Source of the DNA: Altererythrobacter sp. | GTDB lineage: Bacteria; Pseudomonadota; Alphaproteobacteria; Sphingomonadales; Sphingomonadaceae | DNA: 64,000 nt | Assembly (NCBI GenBank): GCA_031178065.1 | Contig: JAPSJS010000009.1 | Coordinates: 1-64,000, forward strand | Reading direction: 5' to 3' | Part shown: one piece after another, positions 53,676 to 63,350 of the stretch | How positions within the stretch are numbered: the first letter of the stretch is position 1 | Layout of the letters: every line of letters begins with the position of its first letter | Notes under the pieces: generated by a model | Database searches by the model: none | What the model was told of the DNA's origin: nothing | The model's input: the letters and a program-made list of their open reading frames with translations, nothing else | Program-made: the position numbers and the translations under genes

Positions 53676-55424
53676 CTACGGCACTCGTATCATCGAAACG
53701 AGACGGCCGACCTCAGCTGGAGGTCTTGCGGTGACTTTGGCGACCGCTGCCGCGACAGCGAAGTTGATCAGCATGCCAACGACGCCGATCCCTTCGGGTG
53801 ATATGCCGAACAGCCAATTTTCTTGGACGTTCGCGGTCGGTTCCCAGAGCTTGAAGTAGGCGATGTAGAGAAAGGTGAAACCAAGCCCCGTCACCATGCC
53901 CGCGATCGCACCTTCCCGGGTCATCCATCGTGTGAAGATGCCGAGGAAAATTGCCGGGAACAGCGAAGCGGCGGCCAACCCGAACGCGAATGCGACCACC
54001 TCCGCCACCCAACCGGGCGGATAGACCCCGAGGTACCCGGCCACCAGGATGGCAGCTGTCGCCGCGATCCGGGCCGCGGCCAGTTCGCCCTTCTCGGTGA
54101 TCTGCGGCCGGAACGTCTGCTTCAGCAGATCGTGGCTGACCGAACTCGAAATGACCAGCAAGAGCCCGGCGGCGGTGGACAATGCGGCCGCCAGACCGCC
54201 GGCCGCGACCAGCGCGATCACCCACCCGGGGAGGCTCGCGATCTCCGGGTTGGCGAGCACCATGATGTCCCGATCCACGTACACTTCGTTGGTGCCGTCC
54301 GGAACGTCCTCATTCATCACCAGCCGCTCCCCCGAAGCTCCTCTCTCGCCGGTGAAAAGCGGTGCGCCATCGAACGCGCTGCCCGCACGATATTGCATCA
54401 CCCCGTCCGCATTTCGGTCGCGGAACGCGATCAGGTCGTTGGCTTCCCAATTGGTGAACCAGCCAGGCGCATCCGCATAGGCGGCCTCGTTCACGCTTTC
54501 GGTGAAGTTCAGTCGGGCGAAGGCGCCCACAGCGGGCGCTGTCGTATAGAGCAAGGCGATGAAAAGAAGCGCCCACCCGGCTGACTTGCGGGCGCCGGAG
54601 GCGCGCGGGACGGTGAAGAAGCGCACGATGACATGCGGCAACCCGGCCGTACCGATCATCAGCGCAGCGGTGATGCAGAATACGTCGATCATCGACTTGG
54701 TGCCGGCGGTATAGGCTGCGAAGCCAAGATCCTGGACGACGAGATCGAGCTTCTGGAGCACGTAGAGGCCGGACCCGTCGTTAAGCTGCGAACCGAGGCC
54801 GAGCTGCGGCACCGGATTGCCGGTCAGCATGAAGCTGATGAAAAACGCTGGCACCAGATAAGCGAAGATCAGCACGCAGTATTGCGCGACCTGGGTGTAG
54901 GTGATGCCCTTCATCCCGCCCAGCACTGCATAAATGAAGACGATGCCCATACCGGCGATGACGCCTATGGTAACCGAGACGTCGAGAAACCTGGAGAAGA
55001 CGATACCCACTCCGCGCATCTGCCCGGCGATATACGTGAAGCTGATGAAGATCAGGCAGACCACGGCTACGACCCGCGCCGTCTTGCTATAATATCGCGC
55101 ACCGATGAAGTCCGGCACCGTGAACTGGCCGAACTTGCGCAGGTAAGGCGCCAGCAGCAGCGCCAGAAGCACGTACCCGCCGGTCCAGCCCATCAGGTAG
55201 ACGGAGCCGTCATAGCCGAGGAACGCGATCAGCCCGGCCATCGAAATGAAGCTCGCTGCGCTCATCCAGTCGGCCGCGGTAGCCATGCCGTTGACGACGG
55301 GGTTCACCTCTCCGCCGGCGACATAGAACTCACTGGTGGACGACGCCCGCGACCAGATCGCTATGCCGATATACAGAGCGAAGCTGGCGGCTACGAAGAC
55401 GTAGATGAGCGTTTGGGTACTCAC
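53676..55424 (-). CDS. Sodium:solute symporter (SSS), ActP-like
   Basis: Inner-membrane symporter of 582 residues with about 13 transmembrane helices. It contains FYVAGGEVNPVVNGMATAADWMSAASFISMAGLIAF and the SSS sodium-motif region. A central soluble loop of about 100 residues (RNADGVMQYRAGSAFDGAPLF...) interrupts the helices, as in the DUF4212-linked subfamily of acetate/short-acid transporters. Its start overlaps the DUF4212 gene stop by four bases. The substrate is not certain. Confidence 0.88.
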   Translation of the reverse strand: MSTQTLIYVFVAASFALYIGIAIWSRASSTSEFYVAGGEVNPVVNGMATAADWMSAASFISMAGLIAFLGYDGSVYLMGWTGGYVLLALLLAPYLRKFGQFTVPDFIGARYYSKTARVVAVVCLIFISFTYIAGQMRGVGIVFSRFLDVSVTIGVIAGMGIVFIYAVLGGMKGITYTQVAQYCVLIFAYLVPAFFISFMLTGNPVPQLGLGSQLNDGSGLYVLQKLDLVVQDLGFAAYTAGTKSMIDVFCITAALMIGTAGLPHVIVRFFTVPRASGARKSAGWALLFIALLYTTAPAVGAFARLNFTESVNEAAYADAPGWFTNWEANDLIAFRDRNADGVMQYRAGSAFDGAPLFTGERGASGERLVMNEDVPDGTNEVYVDRDIMVLANPEIASLPGWVIALVAAGGLAAALSTAAGLLLVISSSVSHDLLKQTFRPQITEKGELAAARIAATAAILVAGYLGVYPPGWVAEVVAFAFGLAAASLFPAIFLGIFTRWMTREGAIAGMVTGLGFTFLYIAYFKLWEPTANVQENWLFGISPEGIGVVGMLINFAVAAAVAKVTARPPAEVGRLVSMIRVP

Positions 55425-55708
55425 TTGTGCTCACCGTCGGTGAGGCCATACTTGCGCTCGATCCGCCGCATCAGAACCACGTAGATCACGATCAGCAGGA
55501 GGAATATGTAGATAGAGCCTTGCTGGGCGAACCAGAAGCCGAGAGGATAGCCGCCGATCGAGAACCGGTCGAGGTACTCGCGGAAAAGGATCCCCGCGCC
55601 GAAGGAGCAGATGAACCATATGCTCAACAACACGCTCAGCAACCTGACGTTGGCGCGCCAGTAGTCGGAATCCGCGGCTTCGCGCGCCTCAATTTCGTCC
55701 TCGGCCAC
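55421..55708 (-). CDS. DUF4212 membrane subunit
   Basis: A 95-residue protein with two transmembrane helices and the RANVRLLSVLLSIWFICSFGAGILF...IGGYPLGFWFAQQGSIYIFLLLIVIYVVLMRRI pattern of DUF4212. It is almost always encoded just before an SSS transporter and is presumed to be its small partner. It is the first gene of the minus-strand locus and diverges from the serine hydrolase. Confidence 0.88.
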   Translation of the reverse strand: MAEDEIEAREAADSDYWRANVRLLSVLLSIWFICSFGAGILFREYLDRFSIGGYPLGFWFAQQGSIYIFLLLIVIYVVLMRRIERKYGLTDGEHK

Positions 55709-55968
55709 CGGCTCTCCTCCCTAATCCTACGGCTCGCTCGTGCCGACAACAATTCTTCTGGTCTTCACCCGCCTCCGGACCCAGCCCCTGGGTGCCGTGT
55801 CTCGTCCAACGCAGAGCGCGTCTGGCCAAGTCCTGGCCTGCCGCACGCCAGGAACTCTCTCTTCTCCTGCGAGCCGGCGGAGCCGTCAAGCGCACGTTTC
55901 CTTTCACTTGACCTCGCTATCGCACCGCCCGCATGACGATGGGCGCACGGAAGAAAGGTGAGGAACCG
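55709..55968. other. 260-bp divergent promoter region
   Basis: Separates the DUF4212-SSS genes (minus) from the serine hydrolase gene (plus). No LacI-type palindrome like that at 53562 was noticed here. The region contains no ORF with a convincing ribosome-binding site. Confidence 0.4.
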
Positions 55969-57267
55969 ATGAATTGGATCGCGGGGAAGATTGCCTCCAG
56001 CCTGTTGGTATCCACCGCCTTGCTCAGCGGCGTCGGCCCCGCACAGGCGCAGACGCCCGGCAGGATCCTGGAGGCGCCGGCTGCATCCACGGTGTCGGCC
56101 GAGCGGCTCGACCGTTTGCGCACGCAGTTGCAGCGCTATGTCGACGAGGGCAGGCTGGCCGGCGCGGTGGTTATGATCCAGCAAGACGGCAAGCGCGTCT
56201 TTGCGGAAGCCGTGGGATGGCGCGACAAGGAAGCCCGCGATCCGATGCGGGAGGACACGATCTTCCGCATCGCCTCCCAGACCAAAGCGCTGACAAGCGT
56301 CGCGGTGATGATGCTGATGGAGGAAGGCAAGCTTCTGCTCGGCGATCCGGTCGGCAAGCATCTGCCCGAATGGAAGGAAACGACCGTGGCAGTAGCCACA
56401 CCCGCGGGCGGCTACCAGACCGTTCCCGCCAATCGGGCCATCACGATCCGGGATCTGCTCACCCATACCGCCGGCATCTCCTATGGCAGTGGTCCTGCGG
56501 AAGACGCATGGCGCGATGCAGGCCTGTTCGGCTGGTACTTTGCGGACCGCAGCGAACCTGTATCGAGCTCCGTCGCCCGCATGGCATCGCTGCCCATGGC
56601 GGCGCAGCCCGGCGAGAAGTTCGTCTACGGCTACAACACCGACATTCTAGGCGTGATCGTCGAAAAGCTCAGCGGCAAATCGCTGCAGGAATTTCTCGAC
56701 GAGCGCCTGATCAAGCCGCTCGGCATGAAAGACACCTCCTTCTATCTGCCGCGCGAGAAAGCTGGCCGGCTCGCGGTCGTCTACGAAGGTGAGGAAGGCG
56801 GCGTGAGGCGCGCTGTGGATGCGAATGCATGGACGACCGGCGGCCATTTCGGGCAGGGACATTATTTGGACGGCCCTCGCATCGCCTATTCGGGTGGCGC
56901 GGGCCTGTTGTCGACTGCGGCCGACTACAGCCGCTTTCTGGAGATGATACGACAGGGCGGCGAACTCGACGGGCGGCGTTACCTGAGCCGCAAGTCGGTC
57001 GAGCTGATGGTGTCGGATCACCTCGGGCCGATCGAATATACCCCCGGAATGGGCTTCGGGCTCGGCTTCTCCATCCGTACGGATCTGGGGGCCGCGGGCG
57101 AGCCAGGATCCGAGGGCGAGTTCGGCTGGGGCGGTGCCTATCACAGCCAATATTGGGTTGATCCGGAGGAAAGGCTAACGGTCACTTACATGACCCAGCT
57201 GCTGCCGGCCGGCGATATCGACGACCACGGAAAGCTGCGGGCGTTGATCTATCAGGCGATCGACTGA
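55969..57267 (+). CDS. Exported class-C beta-lactamase-like serine hydrolase
   Basis: A 432-residue periplasmic esterase/peptidase of the beta-lactamase family VIII fold. The signal peptide ends GVGPAQA|QTP. The nucleophile motif is SQTK (S103-K106), then HTAGISYGSG, VYGYNTDILG as the tyrosine motif, and WGGAYHSQYWVDPEERLTVTYMTQ at the end. The start at 55969 has AGGTGAGG upstream. It diverges from the transporter pair of the halogenase locus and could process the imported substrate. No true antibiotic resistance is implied. Confidence 0.87.
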   Translation: MNWIAGKIASSLLVSTALLSGVGPAQAQTPGRILEAPAASTVSAERLDRLRTQLQRYVDEGRLAGAVVMIQQDGKRVFAEAVGWRDKEARDPMREDTIFRIASQTKALTSVAVMMLMEEGKLLLGDPVGKHLPEWKETTVAVATPAGGYQTVPANRAITIRDLLTHTAGISYGSGPAEDAWRDAGLFGWYFADRSEPVSSSVARMASLPMAAQPGEKFVYGYNTDILGVIVEKLSGKSLQEFLDERLIKPLGMKDTSFYLPREKAGRLAVVYEGEEGGVRRAVDANAWTTGGHFGQGHYLDGPRIAYSGGAGLLSTAADYSRFLEMIRQGGELDGRRYLSRKSVELMVSDHLGPIEYTPGMGFGLGFSIRTDLGAAGEPGSEGEFGWGGAYHSQYWVDPEERLTVTYMTQLLPAGDIDDHGKLRALIYQAID

Positions 57268-57429
57268 CCGCGACGGCCGGGGGGACGCGAACAGGCTTTC
57301 GAGTCGAGGCGCGACGGGACTGGAAGCGGACCTGCGGATTTCGAGTGGGCCTGATCGCAAGCCTCGTCCGAACCGAAAAGCAAACGGGGAAAGCTCCCCT
57401 TGCCCGTCCGTTCAATCCCAGGAGATTCG

Positions 57430-57505
57430 GTGTAGCGCCGCCAGAAAATGGTGAGGCACCAGTTTCCGACCGACATTCGCGGGTCCGATCCCGCCCCCAA
57501 GGCAG
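57430..57505 (+). pseudogene. Degenerate tRNA-Gln-like sequence
   Basis: The text tgtagcgccgccaga, tggtgaggcaccagttt, cattcgcgggtccgat and cccgcccccaaggca aligns colinearly with the functional tRNA-Gln at 38154: tggtaaggcaccggttt, cattcgcaggttcgaat, cctgccgccccagcca. It has small gaps in the D loop, anticodon loop and T loop. The acceptor stem cannot form fully. It is a decayed tRNA copy, perhaps an ancient attachment-site duplication or a decayed gene. Confidence 0.6.
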
Positions 57506-57611
57506 CAATCCACTGGCAGTTGGCTCTCCCGCGAAACGCGGCTCCGGGTCCCAAGGTGGCGTGCCCTCGGGCAGGTCTGCCGTGCCGCCCGCACAAAAAT
57601 TGGCACGCGTC

Positions 57612-57643
57612 ACGCCTCCGCAATGAATCCGCAAAGGAGGCGT
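57612..57643. repeat. Short perfect hairpin
   Basis: ACGCCTCC and GGAGGCGT pair across a 16-base loop (CGCAATGAATCCGCAAA region). No uridine run follows on the plus strand. The function is unclear. Confidence 0.35.
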
Positions 57644-57846
57644 AACAACTCTTCCCCACCAGCGCCCTCGTTCACATCGGAACAGCTACGAGGGCAAGGT
57701 GGTGCATTCGTCCAGAGCGATGTCGCCGCTGATTGCGGCCGCCGGAATTCCATCCCGGAATCCGGCGTGCCGGCGCGCGCATGGCGCTGCCGGCGCAGGT
57801 CGCCTGCTGCCCGACTGGCGTGAATTCCAGGGGGAATGAGCTAAAA

Positions 57847-60612
57847 ATGAAGAGTACCGTCAACGTCCGCGCCGCGCAGCTCCTTGCCGGGGTGGCATTC
57901 GCCGCACTGTCCGCAGCACCGGCCTTCGCGCAGACTGCTCCGGCCGCTGATGCGGGCGCATCGGCAGAAGCGGAAGCCGAAGCAAACGCCATCGTCGTCA
58001 CCGGCTACCGCCAGAGCCTACGGGAAGCGATCGACATCAAGCGCGAGACGATCGGCTTTTCGGATTCGATCGTCGCCACCGACATCGCCGACTTCCCCGA
58101 ACAGAACCTGTCCGAAGCGCTGCAGCGGATCCCCGGCGTGACGATCGAGCGCGAGAAGGGCCTCGGCACCCGCGTCAATGTCCGCGGCCTGCCGACCGAG
58201 TTCACGTTGGTGACGATCAACGATCTCGCCACCGCGTCCGGCTCGGGCGGGCGCGACGTCGAGTTCGACATCTTCGCGTCCGAGCTGATCCAGTCGGTCA
58301 CCGTCCAGAAATCGCCGACCGCGGCGGATGAGGAAGGCGGCATCGCCGGCTCGGTCAAGATCAGGACCGCGCGCCCGTTCGACAATCCTGGCCTGCGCGT
58401 GGTCGGCTCCGTGGAAGGCGCGTACAACTCGATCTCCGAAGAGGTCGATCCGCAGTTCTCCGTCCTCGCGAGCAACACCTTCGGCGACTTCGGCGTGCTT
58501 CTTTCGGTGTCGAAGGGGCAGCGGACCAACCGCACCGACTCCAACTCCGGCATCAACTTCCGCCCGATCTCTCGCTGGACCGATCGGGGCGATGCGCAGA
58601 CCGACCAGGCACTCGAAGTGCTCGAGCGTGACGCCGGCATTGTGTTCGATGACGTCAACGATGGGAACGAAGTCGACCGGGTGGTCTTCCTCGACAAGGT
58701 CGGCGACCGGATCTACCTCAACGATCAGGACAAGCTCGGCTTCTCGGGATCGCTGCAATACCGCCCGAGCGACCAGCTCAGCGTGACGTTCGACGCCTTC
58801 CTCGGCTCGTTCGACACGGTCGAGGACGAATACGACGCGGCCGCCTATTCCGCGTCCAGCCGGTCGACGCTCGGCATCATCCATGATTACGACGACACGA
58901 CCCTGTCGGAGCACGGCATCGTCGTCCTGCGCGACGTGTCTTACACCGCTACCCAGCACGAATTCCTGAGCAAGGAGCGGATCACCGAGACCGACTACCG
59001 CCAGTTCGGCGGGGAGATGAACTGGGAAACCGGCAACTGGGAAATCGACCTGCTCGCCGGTTACTCGGGCGCCAGCAAGTCGCGCGACAACGCCAATCTG
59101 AAGCACGTCGCCTACGCCCCGTCGCGCACTCGCTACACCGAAACCGGCGGCGAGACGATCCCGAGCGACGATCCGAACACGATCGACATGTACAACTCGC
59201 CCGAATCCTATCTCTTCGAGGCCTACGAGACGACCTACGAGGAGATCGAGGACGACAAGTACACCGCCCAGCTCGACGTTACCTACAACTTCGACAGCAT
59301 GCTGAAGCGCATCAATTTCGGCTCACGCTACACCAACAAGACGACCGAGCGTCAGTACGGCGAGGAGAAGATCCAGGGGCCGACGCGCGGGGACTCCTCG
59401 TATGTCAACGAGCGGACACTGGCGGACAGCGAACTCGGCTACGTGACCGAGATCGTCGGCGGCAAGGATTATCAGGCGCGCGACCTCGACTGGCAGCAGA
59501 TCTCGAACGATTACGCCCGCGACTTCTTCCGGCCCGAGGGCTTCCTCTCGCCATTCGACGACGGCCAGTTCTACCGCGTCAAGGAGGAGACGATCGCCGC
59601 CTACGGCATGGCCGACTTCGAGTTCGACATCGCCTCGATGCCGGTCTTCGTGAACGCCGGCGCGCGCTACATCAAGACGACGGTGCGCTCGTCCGGCTTC
59701 CACCAGGTGCAGAACCCCGACGGCTCAACCGGCTATACCGACGAGCCGGTCTCCAGCGAGGGCAGCTACGAGAAGGTTCTGCCGTCCATCAACGCGCATA
59801 TCGAGGTGGCGGACGACCTGCTCCTCCGCGCGGCCGCCTCGCAGACGCTGATCCGCCCGGCGCTGACCGACCTTGCCTACAAGCGCACGGCGAGCTGGAA
59901 CGAGTTCCGCTTCACCGATGGCAACCCCAGCCTCAAGCCGACTTACGCCGACCAGTGGGAAGTCGGCATCGAGAAGTATCTCGGCAGCGACGGCCTGCTC
60001 GCCGCGTCCTATTTCTGGAAGAACATCAAGGGCGTGGTGCAGAACGAGCTGACCGGCGTGGTCGAGGACGTGACCAAGTACAACGCCAACGGCACGATCG
60101 ACGGGGTCTATGATTTCGACGTCTATCAGCCGGTGAATGCCGAGGGATCGTACAAGGTGAGCGGCGTCGAGCTGGTCGCGGTGGTGCCGTTCTGGTGGTT
60201 CCACGAATCGTTAGAAGGCTTCGGCGTGAATGCCAACTACACCTTCCTCGACAGCTCGCTGACGGGCGAATCCGATCTCGACATTCCGACCTCACCGATC
60301 GGCCTCTCCGACAACACCTACAACGCGACGCTGTTCTACGAACGCGGGCCGTTCGCGGCGCGCGTGTCCTACAACCACAAGAGCGCCTACGTGGAGCGGA
60401 TCGAGCGGAACATGTATCCGGTCTACCGCGACGCCTACGGCCAGGTCGATCTGGCCGTCAGCTATCAGGTGACCGATAACTTCCGCGTCGAGCTGCAGGG
60501 CATCAACATCACCGACGAGGCGACGACGGGGTACACGATGGATCCCGCTTTCCCGACCACCTACGAGTTCTCGGGAAGCCGCATCAGTCTGGGCGTTCGC
60601 GCCCAGTTCTGA
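57847..60612 (+). CDS. TonB-dependent receptor of the phosphorus-scavenging locus
   Basis: A 921-residue outer-membrane transporter. The start at 57847 (MKSTVNVRAAQLLAGVAFAALSAAPAFAQTAP) has a signal peptide, with GGGAATGAG nearby. TonB-box-like AIVVTGYRQSLREAIDIKRE is followed by plug DFPEQNLSEALQRIPGVTIEREKGLGTRVNVRGLPTEFTLVTIND and DEEGGIAGSVKIRTARP. The C-terminus ends in RISLGVRAQF. It lies upstream of a phospholipase C-like enzyme and alkaline phosphatase on the same strand, so it may import phosphorylated or inositol-containing substrates. Confidence 0.93.
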   Translation: MKSTVNVRAAQLLAGVAFAALSAAPAFAQTAPAADAGASAEAEAEANAIVVTGYRQSLREAIDIKRETIGFSDSIVATDIADFPEQNLSEALQRIPGVTIEREKGLGTRVNVRGLPTEFTLVTINDLATASGSGGRDVEFDIFASELIQSVTVQKSPTAADEEGGIAGSVKIRTARPFDNPGLRVVGSVEGAYNSISEEVDPQFSVLASNTFGDFGVLLSVSKGQRTNRTDSNSGINFRPISRWTDRGDAQTDQALEVLERDAGIVFDDVNDGNEVDRVVFLDKVGDRIYLNDQDKLGFSGSLQYRPSDQLSVTFDAFLGSFDTVEDEYDAAAYSASSRSTLGIIHDYDDTTLSEHGIVVLRDVSYTATQHEFLSKERITETDYRQFGGEMNWETGNWEIDLLAGYSGASKSRDNANLKHVAYAPSRTRYTETGGETIPSDDPNTIDMYNSPESYLFEAYETTYEEIEDDKYTAQLDVTYNFDSMLKRINFGSRYTNKTTERQYGEEKIQGPTRGDSSYVNERTLADSELGYVTEIVGGKDYQARDLDWQQISNDYARDFFRPEGFLSPFDDGQFYRVKEETIAAYGMADFEFDIASMPVFVNAGARYIKTTVRSSGFHQVQNPDGSTGYTDEPVSSEGSYEKVLPSINAHIEVADDLLLRAAASQTLIRPALTDLAYKRTASWNEFRFTDGNPSLKPTYADQWEVGIEKYLGSDGLLAASYFWKNIKGVVQNELTGVVEDVTKYNANGTIDGVYDFDVYQPVNAEGSYKVSGVELVAVVPFWWFHESLEGFGVNANYTFLDSSLTGESDLDIPTSPIGLSDNTYNATLFYERGPFAARVSYNHKSAYVERIERNMYPVYRDAYGQVDLAVSYQVTDNFRVELQGINITDEATTGYTMDPAFPTTYEFSGSRISLGVRAQF

Positions 60613-60632
60613 TCGCCGGGCAAGCGGTTACG

Positions 60633-60665
60633 GGAGCGCCTTTCCGCCTGGCGGGAGGGCGCTCC
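60633..60665 (+). terminator. Hairpin after the TonB receptor gene
   Basis: GGAGCGCC (60633-60640) pairs with GGCGCTCC (60658-60665) in a GC-rich stem loop just after the receptor stop. There is no uridine run, so it may be a weak or stabilising 3' structure rather than a full terminator. Confidence 0.45.
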
Positions 60666-60766
60666 AACCCGCCTCGGACGATCGTCTCACAAGCTTAACA
60701 TGGGCCGCCTATCGGCGCGGCAGCCGGCGAGATATCGGCCATCTCCGTCACCGCAGGGGTAAAGAC

Positions 60767-61831
60767 ATGTTCTGGCTGAACGCCATCCTCCTGATGCTCG
60801 ATCCCACACCGGTTGCGGCGGAAGATCCGGTCAAGATCAACGATCTGGTGATGGTCGGCACGCATAACAGCTACAAGCTGGCGATGCCCGGCGAACGTAT
60901 GGCGCAGCTGCGCGAGTACGACCCGCAGGCCGCAGACTCGCTCGATTACGCGCACCGGCCGCTGACCGAGCAGCTCGATGCGGGAGCGCGGCAGATCGAG
61001 CTCGACGTCTATTACGATCCGCATGGTGGCCATTTCGCCGGCACGTCGGACGATCCCGCGCTCCGGCGCCCCGGGTTCAAGGTCCAGCACATTCCGGGCC
61101 TCGACGACCGCACGAGCTGCCCGACGCTGGTGCAGTGTCTCTCAATCATCAAAAGCTGGTCGGACGCCCACCCGGGCCATGCGCCGATCCTCGTCATGAT
61201 GAACGCGAAGGACAGCACCGGCGATACCAGCCCGATCGTGGAGGCGCTGCCGTTCACCGAAACCGCGTTCGACGCGCTCGACCGCGAGATCCGGTCGGTC
61301 CTCCCGGCGGACAAGCTGATCGTCCCCGACGATGTCCAGGGGAGCTATCCGACGCTGCGCGAGGCAGTGCTTGCCGACAACTGGCCGACGCTGGAGGCAG
61401 CGCGCGGACGCCTCATGTTCGCGCTCGACGAAGGGCCCGAGAAGGTCGCGCTCTATCGCGGTGATCGCGCTTCGCTCGAAGGGCGCGTGCTATTCGTCAA
61501 CACCGACGAAGATTCGCCCGCGGCGGCCTATCTCACGCTCAACCATCCGATCCGTCAGGCAGAGCGCATCCGGCGCGCGGTCGAGGCCGGTTTCATTGTG
61601 CGGACCCGCGCGGACGAAGGCACCGCCGCTGCACGGACCGGCGACCCGCGCCAGCGCGACGCGGCACTCGCCAGCGGCGCGCAGTACGTCTCGACCGATT
61701 ACCTCTGGCCCGATCCCCGCTTCGGCACCGCATATCGCGTCGGTTTGCCCGGTGGGGCCGCCGTCGCCTGCAATCCGGTGAGCCGCCCGCAGGGTTGCGG
61801 CACCGATCCGCTCGAAGCGCCCGCGCGCTGA
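60767..61831 (+). CDS. Ca2+-dependent phosphoinositide phospholipase C-like protein
   Basis: A 354-residue exported phosphodiesterase of the TIM-barrel PI-PLC superfamily. The catalytic first histidine is H33 in VMVGTHNSYK and the metal-site pair E78/D80 lies in RQIELDVYYDPHGG. H108 lies in QHIPGLDDRTSCPTL, and the substrate-strand CLSIIKSWSDAHPGHAPILVMMNAK and DYLWPDPRFGTAYR are typical of the bacterial Ca2+-dependent type. The N-terminal FWLNAILLMLDPTPVAA resembles a short signal peptide. Next gene: alkaline phosphatase. Confidence 0.82.
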   Translation: MFWLNAILLMLDPTPVAAEDPVKINDLVMVGTHNSYKLAMPGERMAQLREYDPQAADSLDYAHRPLTEQLDAGARQIELDVYYDPHGGHFAGTSDDPALRRPGFKVQHIPGLDDRTSCPTLVQCLSIIKSWSDAHPGHAPILVMMNAKDSTGDTSPIVEALPFTETAFDALDREIRSVLPADKLIVPDDVQGSYPTLREAVLADNWPTLEAARGRLMFALDEGPEKVALYRGDRASLEGRVLFVNTDEDSPAAAYLTLNHPIRQAERIRRAVEAGFIVRTRADEGTAAARTGDPRQRDAALASGAQYVSTDYLWPDPRFGTAYRVGLPGGAAVACNPVSRPQGCGTDPLEAPAR

Positions 61832-61867
61832 CCGCCCTTCTCAACATCACACGTCAGGATAACGCCA

Positions 61868-63310
61868 ATGCCGCTTCCGCTCCGCTGCTCTTCGATCATG
61901 CTGCTCTGCGCGCTCGCCGCAGTGCCCGCCGTCGGTCAGGACCAGACCGCCTCGCCCGCTGCCGATCCGACACGCGCGGCGCAAGGCGACCTGAGCGTAC
62001 CAGCGGGTGCGCGCCGCATCGGCGACGACCTGACGGACCACTATCGCGATATGCTGGCCGAGCGCGAAGTCCGTAATGTGATCCTGCTGATCGGCGACGG
62101 CATGGGCGATTCCGAGATCACCATCGCACGCAACTATGCCGAGGGTGCCGGCGGCGCGTTCAAGGGCATCGATGCGCTGCCGGTTTCCGGTCAGTACACG
62201 CACTATGCGCTCGATCGAGAGACGGGGAAGCCCAACTACGTGACCGACTCCGCCGCTTCCGCGACCGCCTGGTCTTCCGGCGTGAAGACGTACAACGGCG
62301 CGATCGGCGTCGACATCCACGCCCGGCCCCATCCGACGCTGCTCGAGATGGCGAAGGCGGCGGGGCTTGCCACCGGCAACGTCACCAGCGGGGAGATCGA
62401 GGATGCAACGCCGGCCGCGCAGATCGCGCATGTGACGCAGCGCAAGTGCTATGGCCCGGTGGCGACGAGTGAGGTGTGCCCGGCCAATGCGCTCGAGAAC
62501 GGCGGCGCCGGATCGATCGCGGAACAGGCGCTGGCGCTGCGGCCCGACGTGCTGCTGGGCGGCGGCGCGGCCACGTTCGCGGAAGTCGCCAAGGCTGGAC
62601 CGTTCGAAGGCCGCACGCTGTTGCAGCAAGCCGAAGCGCGCGGTTACGCAATCGTTCGCGACGCTGCGGAGTTGCGGGCTGTGGGCGAAGCGGATCAGCG
62701 CCAGCCGCTGCTCGGCCTGTTCGCGCCCGGCGTCATGCCGGTGCGCTGGACCGGTCCGAAAGCGTCGTACCACGGCAATCTCGACCAGCCGCCCGTCCGC
62801 TGCGCCGACAATCCCGAACGGACCGAAGCCATCCCGACGCTCGCCGCCATGACCGCGAAGGCGATCGAGCTGCTGAAGGGCAACCCGGACGGCTTCTTCC
62901 TCCAGGTCGAAGGCGCCTCGATCGACAAGCAGAACCATGCCGCCAACCCGTGCGGCCAGATCGGCGAGACCGTCGATCTGGACGAAGCGGTGCAGGCCGC
63001 CCTCGCCTTCGCCCGCGCCGATGGGCACACGCTGGTGATCGTGACCGCCGATCACGCGCACACCAGCCAGATCGTCGGCAACGGCACCCGCGCGCCGGGT
63101 CTGACGGCCGCGCTCAGGACGCACGACGATGCGGTGATGACGATCAGCTACGGCACCGCCGAGGAGGGATCGCAGGGCCACACCGGCGCGCAGCTTCGCG
63201 TCGCGGCCTATGGCCCGCGCGCGATCAACTTCACCGGCCTGACCGATCAGACGGACATGTTCTACATCATCCGCGACGCGCTGAGTCTGGGCAGGCCCAC
63301 CGGAAACTGA
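61868..63310 (+). CDS. phoA: Alkaline phosphatase (PhoA family)
   Basis: A 480-residue exported phosphomonoesterase releasing phosphate from organic esters. The signal peptide spans about residues 1-23. Motifs are metal-binding [10 protein letters not shown] (D77), nucleophile S128 in [40 protein letters not shown] and [15 protein letters not shown]. These match E. coli PhoA closely, although symbol use is by family. The order TonB receptor - PI-PLC - phosphatase suggests import of what the two enzymes release. Its stop faces the partial gene at 63351. Confidence 0.9.
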   Translation: MPLPLRCSSIMLLCALAAVPAVGQDQTASPAADPTRAAQGDLSVPAGARRIGDDLTDHYRDMLAEREVRNVILLIGDGMGDSEITIARNYAEGAGGAFKGIDALPVSGQYTHYALDRETGKPNYVTDSAASATAWSSGVKTYNGAIGVDIHARPHPTLLEMAKAAGLATGNVTSGEIEDATPAAQIAHVTQRKCYGPVATSEVCPANALENGGAGSIAEQALALRPDVLLGGGAATFAEVAKAGPFEGRTLLQQAEARGYAIVRDAAELRAVGEADQRQPLLGLFAPGVMPVRWTGPKASYHGNLDQPPVRCADNPERTEAIPTLAAMTAKAIELLKGNPDGFFLQVEGASIDKQNHAANPCGQIGETVDLDEAVQAALAFARADGHTLVIVTADHAHTSQIVGNGTRAPGLTAALRTHDDAVMTISYGTAEEGSQGHTGAQLRVAAYGPRAINFTGLTDQTDMFYIIRDALSLGRPTGN

Positions 63311-63319
63311 ACCTCGGGA

Positions 63320-63342
63320 GGGCGGCCCGTCGCAGGCCGCCC
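63320..63342. terminator. Shared hairpin between phoA and the convergent gene
   Basis: GGGCGGCC (63320-63327) pairs with GGCCGCCC (63335-63342) in the 40-base gap between two convergent genes. It could end transcription from both sides. A T-run is absent. Confidence 0.45.
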
Positions 63343-63350
63343 TGCCCGGT

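Larger units (their letters stand above)
57268..57846. other. 579-bp intergenic region with tRNA-Gln relic and hairpin
   Basis: Between the serine hydrolase and the TonB receptor genes. It holds the degenerate tRNA-Gln copy (57430-57505) and a perfect 8-bp hairpin ACGCCTCC/GGAGGCGT at 57612-57643. No ORF of note is present. Confidence 0.5.

Noticed and set aside
57595-57660. Possible integron attC-like hairpin near 57612-57643
   Set aside because: The RYYYAAC and GTTRRRY core sites could not be matched, and there is no integrase or cassette array nearby.
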